From Variovorax sp. YR216 (GTDB taxonomy: Bacteria; Pseudomonadota; Gammaproteobacteria; Burkholderiales; Burkholderiaceae_C), in the NCBI RefSeq assembly GCF_900107745.1, contig NZ_FNRO01000031.1:1-43302 (forward strand): a stretch of 43,302 bases of DNA, in the 5' to 3' direction. Below, one piece after another: positions 24,748 to 32,817 of the stretch (within the stretch, counting starts at the first letter, position 1; each line of letters begins with the position of its first letter). Position numbers and translations under genes: made by a program. Below the pieces are notes generated by a model, which did no database searches, had not been told where the DNA came from, and saw nothing but the letters and a program-made list of their open reading frames with translations.

Positions 24748-25809
24748 TTAGTTCGGCGCGCTCGCAGCGTTGGCGAAGGCGCCGGTCGTGAAAGTGAAGG
24801 TCTTTGTGAAGGGCTTGCCGGCGTTGATGCCAACGATCGTCACCCGGTAAGCCGTGCTGGTTTTGAGCGGCTGGTCGGGCAGGATGGCTGCCTCGTGAGC
24901 CCAGAGGTAACCGTTGGGATCAGTGGTGGCCGACATAGTCGGCAATAGCGTCGGGGTGTTGCCGGTGATGACTTCCTGAAGGAGCGCCGAGCTGATCGTC
25001 AGCGACTTGCCGTAGTCGCCGAAGACAAAGATGGGCTGACCCGTTGGCGAAGTGCGCCCCGGCACGGGGTTGGGCGACTCGCTCGTAGACTGGGCGAATG
25101 TGCCGTTTGTTCCATCGCACGGATAGGTCGACACGACACCGGGGCTAGACGATCGCCTGCCGTCTTTGCCGGTGTATCCAATGTCCACCTGCGCCACAAC
25201 ACGCTTAGCCTGGTTTGTGGCGCCCGCTTCCTCGCTGGTCATGACAGCGAGCCCTACATCGCGATAGCCGTCAACTAGGCCCCTCATGTGATATGGGCCA
25301 CTCAAGAGAGTGCGAATGCTCAGTTGTCCCACGCCTGTCGCACTGCTTCTGGCAAAGGAAGCGTTTTCGTCCTCGACCCAGCCGGCAGAGTAGCCCGCAG
25401 TAGAAGCACGGTCGAGCACGTTCACGCCCGTAAATCCTTGGGTGCGTTCAGTCTGGTAGTGCCCATTTCGGTTGTTGAGCAGCAGCCAGTTCGCGTGTCC
25501 CCTTGCCGCAGCATCCAGCGCGCTGTTGCGCACAAGGGGACCAAACCCGCACTTCAATCGCTCGTCGTTCAGAAGTTCGAACGCCGCAAGCTCTTCGGAG
25601 CCAGGCTCGGCTGCGGTCTGTTGCGTGCCGGTTGAACTCCCTGTCGCTGTTGAACTGGGCGTCGACGTTGTCGTCGACATGGCTGCCGGATAGCCGCCTG
25701 TGCCACCGCCTCCTCCACCGCCGCATGCGGTCAGTGCGAACGCGACCATGGTCCCGAATGCTGCCGTAAGCGCCTTCTCGAATGCTCCTGCCTTGTGATT
25801 CCTGATCAT
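24748..25809 (-). CDS. CAP/SCP-domain lipoprotein
   Basis: 353 residues with a lipoprotein leader ending in ALTAC, then poly-Gly and Ser/Thr-rich linkers. Residues about 75-230 show the CAP (cysteine-rich secretory/PR1) fold: FELLNDERLKCGFGPLVRNSALDAAARGHANWLL and NGHYQTERTQGFTG, with the His/Glu pocket region near GWVEDENASF. A C-terminal beta domain with VFGDYGKSLTIS follows. CAP domains bind lipids or act as extracellular modules. It belongs to the envelope group ahead of virB2 (OmpA, adhesin, TcpQ), suggesting a cell-surface role in mating or attachment. Confidence 0.8.
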   Translation of the reverse strand: MIRNHKAGAFEKALTAAFGTMVAFALTACGGGGGGGTGGYPAAMSTTTSTPSSTATGSSTGTQQTAAEPGSEELAAFELLNDERLKCGFGPLVRNSALDAAARGHANWLLLNNRNGHYQTERTQGFTGVNVLDRASTAGYSAGWVEDENASFARSSATGVGQLSIRTLLSGPYHMRGLVDGYRDVGLAVMTSEEAGATNQAKRVVAQVDIGYTGKDGRRSSSPGVVSTYPCDGTNGTFAQSTSESPNPVPGRTSPTGQPIFVFGDYGKSLTISSALLQEVITGNTPTLLPTMSATTDPNGYLWAHEAAILPDQPLKTSTAYRVTIVGINAGKPFTKTFTFTTGAFANAASAPN

Positions 25810-25907
25810 GTGTGCCTCTCTGATCTGTGTGCCAGAAACTCGGTCGGTGGGACGCAGACGAGACGACGCCTCGCCCGCGTTCCTTCCCGAGCAGATGTCG
25901 CTAACCT

Positions 25908-26933
25908 CTACCGCGCCGCGGGCATGATCCGGACGACGACGCGCCGATCCGGCTGCAGGCAGTCGATGAGAGCTTGCTGGGGCCTCGCGGCCCTGCAGGC
26001 GTCACCTGTCGCGGGATCGTTCGCCCCAACACCGGTTGCGGTGATGGGTAGCGTCACGCCGGCGCCCTTGAGCAGGTCCGCCACGGTGTTCGCGCGCTGC
26101 TGCGAGAGCGCGGCGTTATAGCTGGCCGTGCCCAGGCGATCCGTGTGCCCGACCACCTGCAGCCCGCCGACGCGCGGGCCATAGCCCATAACCTTGCCGG
26201 CTAGCGCGGTGACCGCCTCGCGTCCACCCGGCAGCAAACCGCCCGTGTCGGCCTGATCGAATCGGAAGAGCGTGTCCGAAGGCAGTTCGATGGTTTCCAG
26301 CGGCCGCTCGAGCTTGGAGACTTCCATGCCATTGAGCGATTTGGGTGGCCCGCAGACGGCGTCGACCTCGGCTGCCGCCTCCGACGCCAGGGCAAGCGCC
26401 TTGTCGATCTCCGGGCGGCCGTGGTTCCACCGAGCACCCCGGGTCTCTTCCATGTTCTCGTACACGGACTGCTGTGCCACCTCCAGGCAGCCTAGCCTGG
26501 GGGTTCGGCAAGCTCTCTCCTTATAGCGATTGAGGACGGCGTCGACGGTCTCGATGTCGGCGCGCCACCTCGGTCGACCGTAGCGTGCGTCCTTTGACGG
26601 GACGTACTTGCGGGAGAAGATTGGTCGCTCGGCGTCAGGGCCAGGCTCGCTGCCTGCTTGTAGCGATTCCCGGATCCGGCGCGCATTGCCCGCGGCAATC
26701 TCCGCCGTCTTGTGGGTATCTCCCTGCGAGGCTTCTGCCTGTGACAAGTCGGCCCAACATTGGGCTTTGGCTTTCCAATAGGCCGTGGTTTGCGCCGACT
26801 GCGCGTCTTCGGGCGCGACAGTCGAAATGACGGCGCCCTCGGTGGCGGTTGTGGTTTGCGCTGAGGCTGCGGTCAACCCGCAGATAAGTCCCAGCGCTGT
26901 CGCGATCAGCGACAGCTGATGTGTTCGCTTCAT
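25908..26933 (-). CDS. OmpA-family protein
   Basis: 341 residues with a signal peptide (LIATALGLICGLTAASAQ). The C-terminal 115 residues form a peptidoglycan-binding OmpA domain: LFRFDQADTGGLLPGGREAVTALAG, VVGHTDRLGTASYNAALSQQRANTVADLL, then TATGVGANDPATGD, and DRRVVVRI. The N-terminal part is a helical region of about 200 residues (QAEASQGDTHKTAEIAAGNARRI), not a barrel, so it is a periplasmic anchor rather than a porin. It starts 12 bp after the adhesin stop and precedes the CAP lipoprotein gene. Confidence 0.87.
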   Translation of the reverse strand: MKRTHQLSLIATALGLICGLTAASAQTTTATEGAVISTVAPEDAQSAQTTAYWKAKAQCWADLSQAEASQGDTHKTAEIAAGNARRIRESLQAGSEPGPDAERPIFSRKYVPSKDARYGRPRWRADIETVDAVLNRYKERACRTPRLGCLEVAQQSVYENMEETRGARWNHGRPEIDKALALASEAAAEVDAVCGPPKSLNGMEVSKLERPLETIELPSDTLFRFDQADTGGLLPGGREAVTALAGKVMGYGPRVGGLQVVGHTDRLGTASYNAALSQQRANTVADLLKGAGVTLPITATGVGANDPATGDACRAARPQQALIDCLQPDRRVVVRIMPAAR

Positions 26934-26945
26934 GGCGGGCGTGCC

Positions 26946-28895
26946 TCAGAAGCCGAACGTGGCGCCGATTGCGAAGCCGACCTTGGAAGGGCCTGCGCTG
27001 GTCACGCCGACCTTGGCGTTGAGCAGCACCTGGTTGCTGGCGTAGTAGTTGACGCCGGCGGCAATCGCCGCCTGACCGCCGTACTCGCCCGCGGCCATGC
27101 TGATGCTCGTGTTGCCTTCTGCGCGGGCATTGGGCACCAGTGCCGAGGAGGCCATGGCGAGCGCACCGACCCCCGCCATATCCTTCTTTGTCTTGGAATC
27201 GAGCGCCTGAATCTGACGATCTGTGTACGCGTTCGACTGCTGCACCGCCTCCTGGGTGCCCGAGCGGACGAGACCTTGCACTTGGCCGAGGTTTGCCGCA
27301 TCGGTGGAGTTCACACCGGGTGCCACGTTTGTCAACTGGCGTTCGGCGCCGGGCGAGCCGAAACTGACCGTGTTGTTTCGATCCGCCACGCTTCCTGGGC
27401 CGATCGCAACGGAGTTCTCGCCGGGTGCTTGGGCACCCGGCAGGTTGTTGGAGTTGTTCCCTGTGATGTTGACACCGATGGCGTTGACGGCCTGGTTCGT
27501 CGCATTCAGCTGGCTACCGTTGACGGCATCGGTACTGGTCGCGCTCAGGCGTCCCGCGGCCACGTTGGTGACGGTGCGCTCCGCGCCTTCTGCGCCCACG
27601 CTGATGGTGCTCGTGGGGGCGGTGCCGGCGAAGGTGTAGGTAGTGGAGTTGATCGTCGCTCCGGTGGTTGCGACGGCCGCGGCCGTGGTCGAGCCTGCGC
27701 CGAGCGCGACATCGTTGGCGTTATTGGCGGTGGCTCCGGTGCCAAGCGCAATGCCGTTGGCGTGCAAGGCACGGGCGGTGTCGCCAATCGCGACGCCGCC
27801 TGCCGCACCGGTCGTTGACTTGTTGCCCATCGCGACCGATCCCTGACCGGTGGCGATCGACTCGTTGCCGATCGCCACCGCGCCGTCGGCGGCGCCGCCC
27901 GTTGCGGTTCCGTCGGCCGTCGCAATGGCGTTGAAGCCCATTGCGACAGTGCCAGTGCCGGTGGCGATGCTGGGGTCGCCGATCGCTACTGCACCCGCAC
28001 CGCTCGCGCGGTTGCCGGCGCCGATCGCGACGGCCGAGCCGACGCCGGTGACGCCCTCAGCAACGGCACCGTAGCCCATAGCCACATCGCCGTCCTTGCT
28101 CGCTTGTGCGCCGGACCCTACCGCGACGGTACCGGTGCCGGTTCCCTTGGCGTTCGCACCGAAGACAACGGAGTCGTCGCCAACGGCTTCGGCGTTCAGG
28201 CCGCCGGCGATGGCGCGATCGCCGCTGGCGATTGCACCGCCACCCACGGCGATGGCATCGACGCCCTTGGCAATGGCGTCCGGCTCGGTCGAGTTCGCCT
28301 TGAAGTACTTGGTCTTCTCGTCGGTGTAGTTATAGGCGTCTCCCAGTTTGGTATCGGTGTAGTTGTTGGCGATATTGATCGATTCGTTGACCTTGCTGTC
28401 CGTGTAGCTGTTGGCGTTGTTCAACGTGTTCGACATGCCGTCGTTGAGCTGGTCGACGTTGACGGCGTCCTTGCCGTTCACGCCGTCGGCGACGGTGACG
28501 GTGCCGGGGCTTTCAGACGTGCCGCCGTTGTTGTAGCGGACCATGTTGGGATCTGCTGAGCCGCTGCTGGAGTGACTGTCCATGAGGGCCTGCAGTTCAG
28601 CGGTCGTCGCGGCGTAGCCGACTGCGTATGAACCCGTGGGGCATTGAGTTGAAGTGTCAGCGCCTGCGATGAATCCGAGCCGTCCCGTCGTGATGCCGGC
28701 TCCGCCGTTCTCGCCACCTTGGTCCCACCCGAGCGCGGTGGATTCCAGTGGTGATCCTGTCGAGGCTCCGGGGGCACCAGTCCCCAGGTTTTGGCACATC
28801 AAGACTCCGGCGTGAGACGCAGGCGCTGCGACGATGAAGAATGCAGCCGAGGCCGCTGATAGGATGGTTTTCTTGTGGTTGAAGTTTGCTTTCAT
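26946..28895 (-). CDS. Trimeric autotransporter adhesin (YadA-like)
   Basis: 649 residues from the ATG at 28895; a frame extension to 28925 lacks support. Signal peptide MKANFNHKK with a hydrophobic core ending ASHAG. The passenger contains many YadA-head repeats of 14 residues built on S-x-A-I-G or V-A-x-G (for example AVAIGAGNRASGAGAVAIGD). HIM and neck motifs follow (AAGRLSATSTDAVNGSQLNATNQAV, LTNVAPGVNSTDAANLGQV) and a coiled coil. The last 75 residues are the beta-barrel anchor, KVGVTSAGPSKVGFAIGATFGF, ending in Phe as needed by the BAM complex. Three chains assemble into a surface fibre for adhesion. Placed in the conjugation operon it could mediate cell contact. Confidence 0.9.
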   Translation of the reverse strand: MKANFNHKKTILSAASAAFFIVAAPASHAGVLMCQNLGTGAPGASTGSPLESTALGWDQGGENGGAGITTGRLGFIAGADTSTQCPTGSYAVGYAATTAELQALMDSHSSSGSADPNMVRYNNGGTSESPGTVTVADGVNGKDAVNVDQLNDGMSNTLNNANSYTDSKVNESINIANNYTDTKLGDAYNYTDEKTKYFKANSTEPDAIAKGVDAIAVGGGAIASGDRAIAGGLNAEAVGDDSVVFGANAKGTGTGTVAVGSGAQASKDGDVAMGYGAVAEGVTGVGSAVAIGAGNRASGAGAVAIGDPSIATGTGTVAMGFNAIATADGTATGGAADGAVAIGNESIATGQGSVAMGNKSTTGAAGGVAIGDTARALHANGIALGTGATANNANDVALGAGSTTAAAVATTGATINSTTYTFAGTAPTSTISVGAEGAERTVTNVAAGRLSATSTDAVNGSQLNATNQAVNAIGVNITGNNSNNLPGAQAPGENSVAIGPGSVADRNNTVSFGSPGAERQLTNVAPGVNSTDAANLGQVQGLVRSGTQEAVQQSNAYTDRQIQALDSKTKKDMAGVGALAMASSALVPNARAEGNTSISMAAGEYGGQAAIAAGVNYYASNQVLLNAKVGVTSAGPSKVGFAIGATFGF

Positions 28896-29049
28896 GAGCG
28901 AGGGTTCCCTTGTGTGTGACAGCAATGAATCTTTTATTTGGGTCTTGTTGTTCTGAGCGTTATCGGGTGATCGGTGACATGAGGTGCGTGGAGGTCTCCT
29001 TTCTCGCGGTGTGGGTCGACGAAGGTGCTGAGAGGTGCTAGCGGATTTC

Positions 29050-29886
29050 TTAGAGATCGAAAACGCGCAGAACCGGGCGGCCGCCCGACTGACCGAACGT
29101 CATGCCCAAAGGCGCATCGAGGCGGCCGAATGATCCGGCGAGTTGCATCAATGCTTCGCGGAAGGTGCCGGTGTATCGGATGGTCTTGACCGCGTCCGTG
29201 ATTTGGTAGTCGTGCGTCGAAGCCCACTCGACCTGGTGACCGCTTTGACGAGCCCATATCTCGATGACCGAGCGAAGGGATGGGCTGTCGCCGACAAGCC
29301 ACGTGGCGGGCATGACGCCAGCTGACTTGCGAGCTGCGGCATCCCACGTCGGGGCAGGCATCACTTTGGTGGACGCGCTTGCGGATGTCGTCGGTGGCGG
29401 CAGAGGCTTTGTTGCCGGCGGTGGCGAAGCCGTTTGCCGCGAAGGAGGGCTTTGAGGCGGCGCGACCGATGCCACCGCAGGTGTCGCCCTCTTCGTCGTG
29501 ATCGAGAGGAAGTAGGGAGGCTTGAAGACTGCGGATACTTCGACATCTGACCGGTAGGCGGCGTAGGTCTTCAGCGCAGCCGTGATCGCCTGCTCGGCAG
29601 TCGCTCCTGTCGTGGCCCTCGCTTCGGGTGTCAGTGGGAGATCAAGATATGCCTCTTCGCGCAGGCTCCTGGTCGTGACGCGGCGGCCGTCGACCACGAC
29701 CGCGAAACCATCTGTTTGGGCCCAGCGGACGAGTACAGGCACCAGCGAAGTGTCCGACGCACTGACCATGAAGGGCATCAACGTGCCGCCGGAAACAGGC
29801 GGAGAGCCGACGGCAATGGCCGAGTTCGAACAAGTGCCAAGGGCGACGTTAAGTACCACGGCGATCAACCGTCGGTGTGTTTTCAT
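29050..29886 (-). CDS. TcpQ-domain exported protein
   Basis: 278 residues with AGGAG 9 bases before the ATG. Signal peptide ends near SNSAIA-VGSP. An N-terminal domain (residues 35-125, secretin-N-like: VPVLVRWAQTDGFAVVVDGRRV) and a Pro/Ser/Thr-rich linker lead to the C-terminal TcpQ domain (about 185-275). The latter has WLVGDSPSLRSVIEIWARQSGHQVEW and the DYQITDAVKTI segment. TcpQ/PilL-type proteins help build outer-membrane secretin or pilus structures. It is encoded ahead of the adhesin and OmpA genes in the same direction. Confidence 0.78.
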   Translation of the reverse strand: MKTHRRLIAVVLNVALGTCSNSAIAVGSPPVSGGTLMPFMVSASDTSLVPVLVRWAQTDGFAVVVDGRRVTTRSLREEAYLDLPLTPEARATTGATAEQAITAALKTYAAYRSDVEVSAVFKPPYFLSITTKRATPAVASVAPPQSPPSRQTASPPPATKPLPPPTTSASASTKVMPAPTWDAAARKSAGVMPATWLVGDSPSLRSVIEIWARQSGHQVEWASTHDYQITDAVKTIRYTGTFREALMQLAGSFGRLDAPLGMTFGQSGGRPVLRVFDL

Positions 29887-29919
29887 GCAACAACTCCTAT
29901 GTAGATGATTAGCGTCGGG

Positions 29920-30171
29920 CTATGCCGTGGGAGGTAAGGGTTCGGCCGCGCGATCCGGGAGAGGAGGTGGCAAAGATCTTTCCCCCCGATCTACCGCCTG
30001 GAAATAGGCGATCAATGGTTGAATCGTTTGGACTCGCGGGTTGTCGCGGTCGCCATATACCAATTTGCGCGGCAAAGTCTTGGCGACGCCTGCATCGCTC
30101 GCGATCTGCTCCCAGCGAGACGGCCCGACAGCGCGCAATCGGTCAATCAGGGCATGAAGAATGCTGCTCAT
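29920..30171 (-). CDS. Small repressor-like DNA-binding protein (Cro-like partner)
   Basis: 83 residues from the ATG at 30171; no strong ribosome site is visible, so translation may be weak. The core WEQIASDAGVAKTLPRKLVYGDRDNPRVQTIQPLIAYFQ looks like a helix-turn-helix of the lambda-repressor type. The Pro-rich tail ends in PLPDRAAEPLPPT. It is divergent from the HTH gene at 30262-30687 with only 90 bp between. That gap carries overlapping palindromes, so the two genes form a phage-like switch. It is the first gene of the leftward conjugation transcript. A longer frame to 30699 is antisense to the other regulator. Confidence 0.6.
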   Translation of the reverse strand: MSSILHALIDRLRAVGPSRWEQIASDAGVAKTLPRKLVYGDRDNPRVQTIQPLIAYFQAVDRGERSLPPPLPDRAAEPLPPTA

Positions 30172-30184
30172 TCGTGGGAAGTCT

Positions 30185-30220
30185 ACCCATAAATGGGTTG
30201 ATGTCAACCCAATCATGGGT
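30185..30220. promoter_or_regulatory. Cluster of four alternating half-sites (operator)
   Basis: Half-sites ACCCAT (30185-30190), ATGGGT (30193-30198), ACCCA (30207-30211) and ATGGGT (30215-30220) alternate in orientation within 36 bp. They build three overlapping palindromes; the central one, TGGGTTGA-TG-TCAACCCA (30194-30211), is perfect. They sit between two divergent regulator genes, as in cI/cro switches, and can accept several dimers. Confidence 0.65.
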
Positions 30221-30261
30221 ATTCGCAACAGTAGAGTCCGTCGAATGGAAGTCGGCAGCAC

Positions 30262-30687
30262 ATGAGTTCCTCTCAACCGATACGGGAAATCCTCGGGAAG
30301 AATCTCGCGACTCTGATGGCGGAGAGCGAGGCATATGGCAGCGCTCCTGCAGTGGAGCGGGCGACTGAGAAGCTCGGCCTGAAAGTCGGCCGCAGTACTG
30401 TTGATCGGGCAAAAGCCGGCGCCAATCCACTGAACGTGGACTACGTCGCCATACTGGCCCGGTTGTTCAAGAAAAAGCCTTGGCAATTGCTCCACCCCAC
30501 AATGGGCGACGGTACCGACGACGCTCCGTCCATAGAGCAAGCCCTGACAGTGCTTGCGCATGCGTTGAACAACTTGCCTGAGGAACGTCGGAAGCAGGTT
30601 GTCGAACGACTCGATACTCTCGCGCTCGCGCCAGACAGCTACAAGGTTCGCGAAGCTCTTGTCGCCATGTTGCACACAGATACCTAA
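30262..30687 (+). CDS. Helix-turn-helix regulator (CI-like)
   Basis: 141 residues. The first 90 form an HTH of the XRE/phage-repressor type: IREILGKNLATLMAESEAYGSAPAVERATEKLGL, KVGRSTVDRAKAGANPLNVDYVAILARLF, then KKKPWQLLHP. The rest is a helical tail (ERRKQVVERLDTLALAPDSY), too short to be a LexA-type peptidase. It is divergent from the conjugation transcript and likely represses it through the half-sites between. The ATG at 30262 has no clear SD. Confidence 0.68.
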   Translation: MSSSQPIREILGKNLATLMAESEAYGSAPAVERATEKLGLKVGRSTVDRAKAGANPLNVDYVAILARLFKKKPWQLLHPTMGDGTDDAPSIEQALTVLAHALNNLPEERRKQVVERLDTLALAPDSYKVREALVAMLHTDT

Positions 30688-31370
30688 CGAACGCAGCAAA
30701 CTGCTGGAAGCTGCTCGGCGCGGAACCGCCTGTTTTCAAAGGCTTGAAGGCGCTGGCTTCATGTGTGGTGGGAGTTCGCATCTGCAGGTCTCGATCTAAC
30801 TAGAAAGCTGGGCTGGATTGATCTCGAAGCCGCTTAGGCGCATTCATTCGTTTGCTCTCCATGCCGACGCTATTCAATCAGGCATTGCTGCACGAAGCGA
30901 GATGTAGAACTTCATGACTTCGGTGCCTCTGCCGAAGGCTCTCGACACAACAATCACGAACCGGGTGTGGGGTGCAACAAAACGCCGTCTTTGAGGTCAT
31001 GACGGCAATCTGTTGCCCCCGCTAGGGACAGAAGCGGAGGTGGCCGGGCCATGTGCGCCGAATGATGAAATGCACTTCACTCATGGCGCAGCGAGAGGGC
31101 ACCGGACGTAGCTCGGAACTCAGCCTGACCAAGAGGCCCAACCTAATCGTCGGCTTGTTTGCGTCAACCGATCAGTAGCCCGGCCTGACAGTGCGACGTT
31201 CCGTCAGTCCGCAGGTGCTCAGGTGTGCGAGTGCTCAGGTGCGCGGGTGGGCGCGAGCTAGGCGCCGAGTGCTCCAACTCGCTCGACGATCAGGAAACCA
31301 TTGGGCTACTCCGTCGGGGCCCGAGCCTCAACGCTTGAAATGCGATGAGAGAGGGCCGGCGCGCTTCGAA
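30688..31370. other. 683-bp intergenic stretch
   Basis: No convincing gene. Short frames here have no domain, codon pattern or ribosome site. A near-tandem pair of GTGCTCAGGTG units lies around 31206-31243 and may be low-complexity repeat. It separates the right end of the conjugation region (the CI-like gene) from the carotenoid oxygenase operon and so is a candidate place for an element boundary; I find no matching repeat at the left edge. Confidence 0.4.
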
Positions 31371-32816
31371 TCAGCGGCTGTGCGCGTGATGGAAGTGACC
31401 ATGAAGTCCGAATGGGAGGGCATACGGTAGTCCCGCCACTCCTACCGGTCCAGCGGACAGATTGCTGGCTTCGAATATGGTTAGCTCAGTCCTTCTCGAA
31501 CTCAGGTTGAGAACAACTCCGATAACCCACTCGGCACCACGCCCGGGAGCACCTGCAAAGACGTGCTCTTCGACCACGTAACCGTCCCCAAAGCAGAATG
31601 AATTCATATGTCGATCATCGACGTCGAACATGCATACCGCATCCCATCCCGGAAGGTTGGCAGGGCGAGACAATGTTCTTTCCAAGCAGAGTACCTTCCT
31701 GTATCTAGATCCGACGACGGCCGGGTCGACCACCGGGAACTCGGCTTCGAGTGCATCAACGAGCTCCAAGCTTGCGCCTCCGTTTGCACGAATTTCGGCA
31801 AGTGTCATGACGGCGCCTTTGGCGTGGCTGTATTCGCCGGCCATCATGGTCCAGCCGCTAAACATTGACGTAGGATTCTGCGCGCCCATGAAGTCGAGGC
31901 GGATGGTGCCTAAGGAGTCTTCCCATGCATTCCCGATGTGAAATCCCGCCATCGGTGGAAGTTCGTGCCATTTACAAGTCCACGTATCTTTTCGAACGAC
32001 TAGAACGCGCGTGCCCAAGTTTGGTCTCCATGCGCTGGCTCGCGCGAACGCATGTCCGGACCGCAAGCGTTCAGTGTCGAATTCCATTGGCGGCATCAGA
32101 AATACCATATGCCTCGCTGTGACAGCAAAGTCATGAATCGGCGGCAGCTTCTCCACATTGAACCGCTTGAACGCTTCAACTTGCCCTCGGTTGGAGATCT
32201 TGAAGATGGTCAGGACCCCGTTGATCGGATCGGATCCGAAGTTCCACATCGTTCCTGATGAATCGATCTTCGGATGCGCTGAGAAGGGGCGAACGAGCTC
32301 ACCCGCCCTCCAGTCCTTGACTCCGATCGTCTGCAACGTCTTCGGATCGAGGGCATAGGCGGAACCGGCCTCCCAAAGAGCTAGAAGTTCGTTGTTGAAC
32401 ATCGTGACGCTGATGTTGGCCACGTTCATCTCGTCGACGTCAGTATTGAGAGCGTTCATGCCCAACACGGGGGTAGCAAAAGTGCTGGTGAGCAACGCGT
32501 CTGCAGCTGATTCATTCAGGTGCTTCTTCGTCGACACATAGCGACCCATGTGCCGAATTCCGTCATCGCCAATTCGAAATGCTTGAACCATGCCGTCGGC
32601 GTCCCATTTGTGCGAATAGCGCGCAACGCCGCGCTCGTGACGGGCTGGACCATTCCGATAAAACACGCCGCGAAGCGAGGGCGGAATGCTGCCTGAGAGC
32701 AGTTGGAGTGGCCCTGATTCCAGATATTCCACGTCCAGCGATTCGAGGCCCGCGGTCCACGCCTTTCCTCTGTTCGCGCGAAACGCCCGTTGCAGGTTGC
32801 CGTTGAGCCAATCCAC
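31371..32816 (-). CDS. Carotenoid oxygenase family protein (RPE65/lignostilbene-dioxygenase type)
   Basis: About 481 residues. The start is put at GTG 32816, because AAAGGA lies just upstream and the preceding kinase gene ends at 32818; a longer frame to 32870 would overlap it. Four iron-binding histidines of the seven-bladed propeller can be placed: FSAHPKID, PPIHDFAV, AGFHIGNAWED and the C-terminal LPFGLHGHFHH. The motif LRGVFYRNGPARHERG and HKWDADGMVQAF near the N-terminus are family hallmarks. It cleaves double bonds of carotenoids, apocarotenoids or stilbenes. It is the last gene in an operon with a two-component system, an uncommon arrangement. Confidence 0.85.
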   Translation of the reverse strand: MDWLNGNLQRAFRANRGKAWTAGLESLDVEYLESGPLQLLSGSIPPSLRGVFYRNGPARHERGVARYSHKWDADGMVQAFRIGDDGIRHMGRYVSTKKHLNESAADALLTSTFATPVLGMNALNTDVDEMNVANISVTMFNNELLALWEAGSAYALDPKTLQTIGVKDWRAGELVRPFSAHPKIDSSGTMWNFGSDPINGVLTIFKISNRGQVEAFKRFNVEKLPPIHDFAVTARHMVFLMPPMEFDTERLRSGHAFARASAWRPNLGTRVLVVRKDTWTCKWHELPPMAGFHIGNAWEDSLGTIRLDFMGAQNPTSMFSGWTMMAGEYSHAKGAVMTLAEIRANGGASLELVDALEAEFPVVDPAVVGSRYRKVLCLERTLSRPANLPGWDAVCMFDVDDRHMNSFCFGDGYVVEEHVFAGAPGRGAEWVIGVVLNLSSRRTELTIFEASNLSAGPVGVAGLPYALPFGLHGHFHHAHSR

Positions 32817-32817
32817 C

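Noticed and set aside
27450..28300. Repetitive GCGAT/GCC-rich tract looking like a tandem or CRISPR-like array
   Set aside because: It is the YadA-head repeat coding region of the adhesin; no constant repeats with unique spacers.
31191..31430. 79-codon rightward frame overlapping the end of the carotenoid oxygenase gene
   Set aside because: Low-complexity, repetitive start and antisense end; not gene-like.
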